Source: Streptomyces violaceus (GTDB lineage Bacteria > Actinomycetota > Actinomycetes > Streptomycetales > Streptomycetaceae). Taken from it: 5,147 nt of DNA. Positions 4,855 to 5,147 of the stretch are shown one piece after another. Below the pieces are notes generated by a model that saw nothing but the letters and a program-made list of their open reading frames with translations, was not told the DNA's origin and did no database searches. The position numbers and the translations under genes are program-made. The number at the start of each line of letters is the position of its first letter. Positions within the stretch are counted from its first letter, which is position 1. The stretch lies in contig KL569109.1 in the NCBI GenBank assembly GCA_000715635.1, positions 65,478 through 70,624 on the forward strand. The letters run 5' to 3'.

Positions 4855-5147
4855 GTGCCGCTCTCGGAGCACGAGCAGCGCATGCTCGAGCAGATGGAGC
4901 GAGCGCTGTACGCCGAAGATCCCAAGTTCGCGACGGCGCTCGAGGGAAGCGGGCTGCGTACGTACACCCGGCGACGGGTCTACCAGGCGGTCGCGGGCTT
5001 CCTCGTAGGTATTGCGCTCCTCATGGCCGGAATGGTCGCCAAGCAGGTCTGGCTCAGCGTCGTGGGCTTCCTCGTCATGCTGGGCTGTGCGGTGCTCGCC
5101 GTGACCGGCTGGCGCAAGGCCCCCAAGCCGGGCGAACAGGCGGCAGG
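4855..5147 (+). CDS. DUF3040 small membrane protein, likely dcw-cluster border gene (3' end cut)
   Basis: The first 97 residues are present; the frame is open at the right edge. The N-terminus, PLSEHEQRMLEQMERALYAEDPKFA (MPLSEHEQRMLEQ 1-13, then MERALYAEDPKFA 14-26), is the hallmark of DUF3040. A basic patch, TRRRVYQ (38-44), is followed by two membrane helices (about 43-62 and 66-85) with a short turn between, and then a basic, Gly/Pro-rich segment. N- and C-termini should both be cytoplasmic. Members of this family are actinobacterial and commonly sit just before rsmH-ftsL-ftsI in the division and cell-wall cluster, so a role near cell division is plausible but not shown here. The GTG start is fixed by AGGAGG 5 nt upstream. 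The gene has its own 280-nt upstream gap, with candidate terminator and promoters, and is probably first in its transcript. Confidence 0.9.
   Translation, partial: MPLSEHEQRMLEQMERALYAEDPKFATALEGSGLRTYTRRRVYQAVAGFLVGIALLMAGMVAKQVWLSVVGFLVMLGCAVLAVTGWRKAPKPGEQAA

Overview
The window is high-GC DNA with the codon bias, AGGAGG-type ribosome binding sites and frequent GTG starts of an actinomycete, most probably a Streptomyces. The clearest placement clue is the gene running off the right edge. It encodes a small two-helix DUF3040 membrane protein of the kind found just upstream of the division and cell-wall (dcw) cluster (rsmH, ftsL, ftsI ... ftsZ) in actinobacteria. The HEPN protein in the middle matches a family named after a Streptomyces avermitilis locus (SAV_6107), which fits the same placement. 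Family names come from reading the translations by eye, with no database search.

Left half, minus strand (1-2866): a two-gene operon read right to left. A promoter (-35 TTGCTT, 17-nt spacer, -10 TAATTT) is followed at once by a 24-bp palindrome that looks like a TetR-type operator. Next come a 256-residue ABC ATPase-like protein and, overlapping it by 29 nt, a YhgE/Pip-family membrane protein whose last residues lie beyond the left edge. Together they look like an ABC-2-type export or envelope complex. The ATPase has nevertheless lost or altered essentially every canonical catalytic motif, and the membrane partner carries two regular seven-residue repeat blocks in a large extracytoplasmic domain.

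Right half, plus strand (2968-5147): three genes separated by sizeable gaps, so probably separate transcripts or a loose operon. They are a SAV_6107-family HEPN-domain protein, a class I SAM-dependent methyltransferase resembling the tRNA wobble-uridine carboxyl methyltransferase CmoM/SmtA, and the DUF3040 protein. The gaps contain GC-rich hairpins (candidate terminators), a palindrome that may belong to a dispersed Streptomyces intergenic repeat, and candidate -10 elements.

The least ordinary element is the ABC/YhgE operon: a predicted catalytically impaired nucleotide-binding domain, translationally coupled to a heptad-repeat membrane protein, behind a dedicated operator. No mobile element, CRISPR array, tRNA or rRNA is visible.
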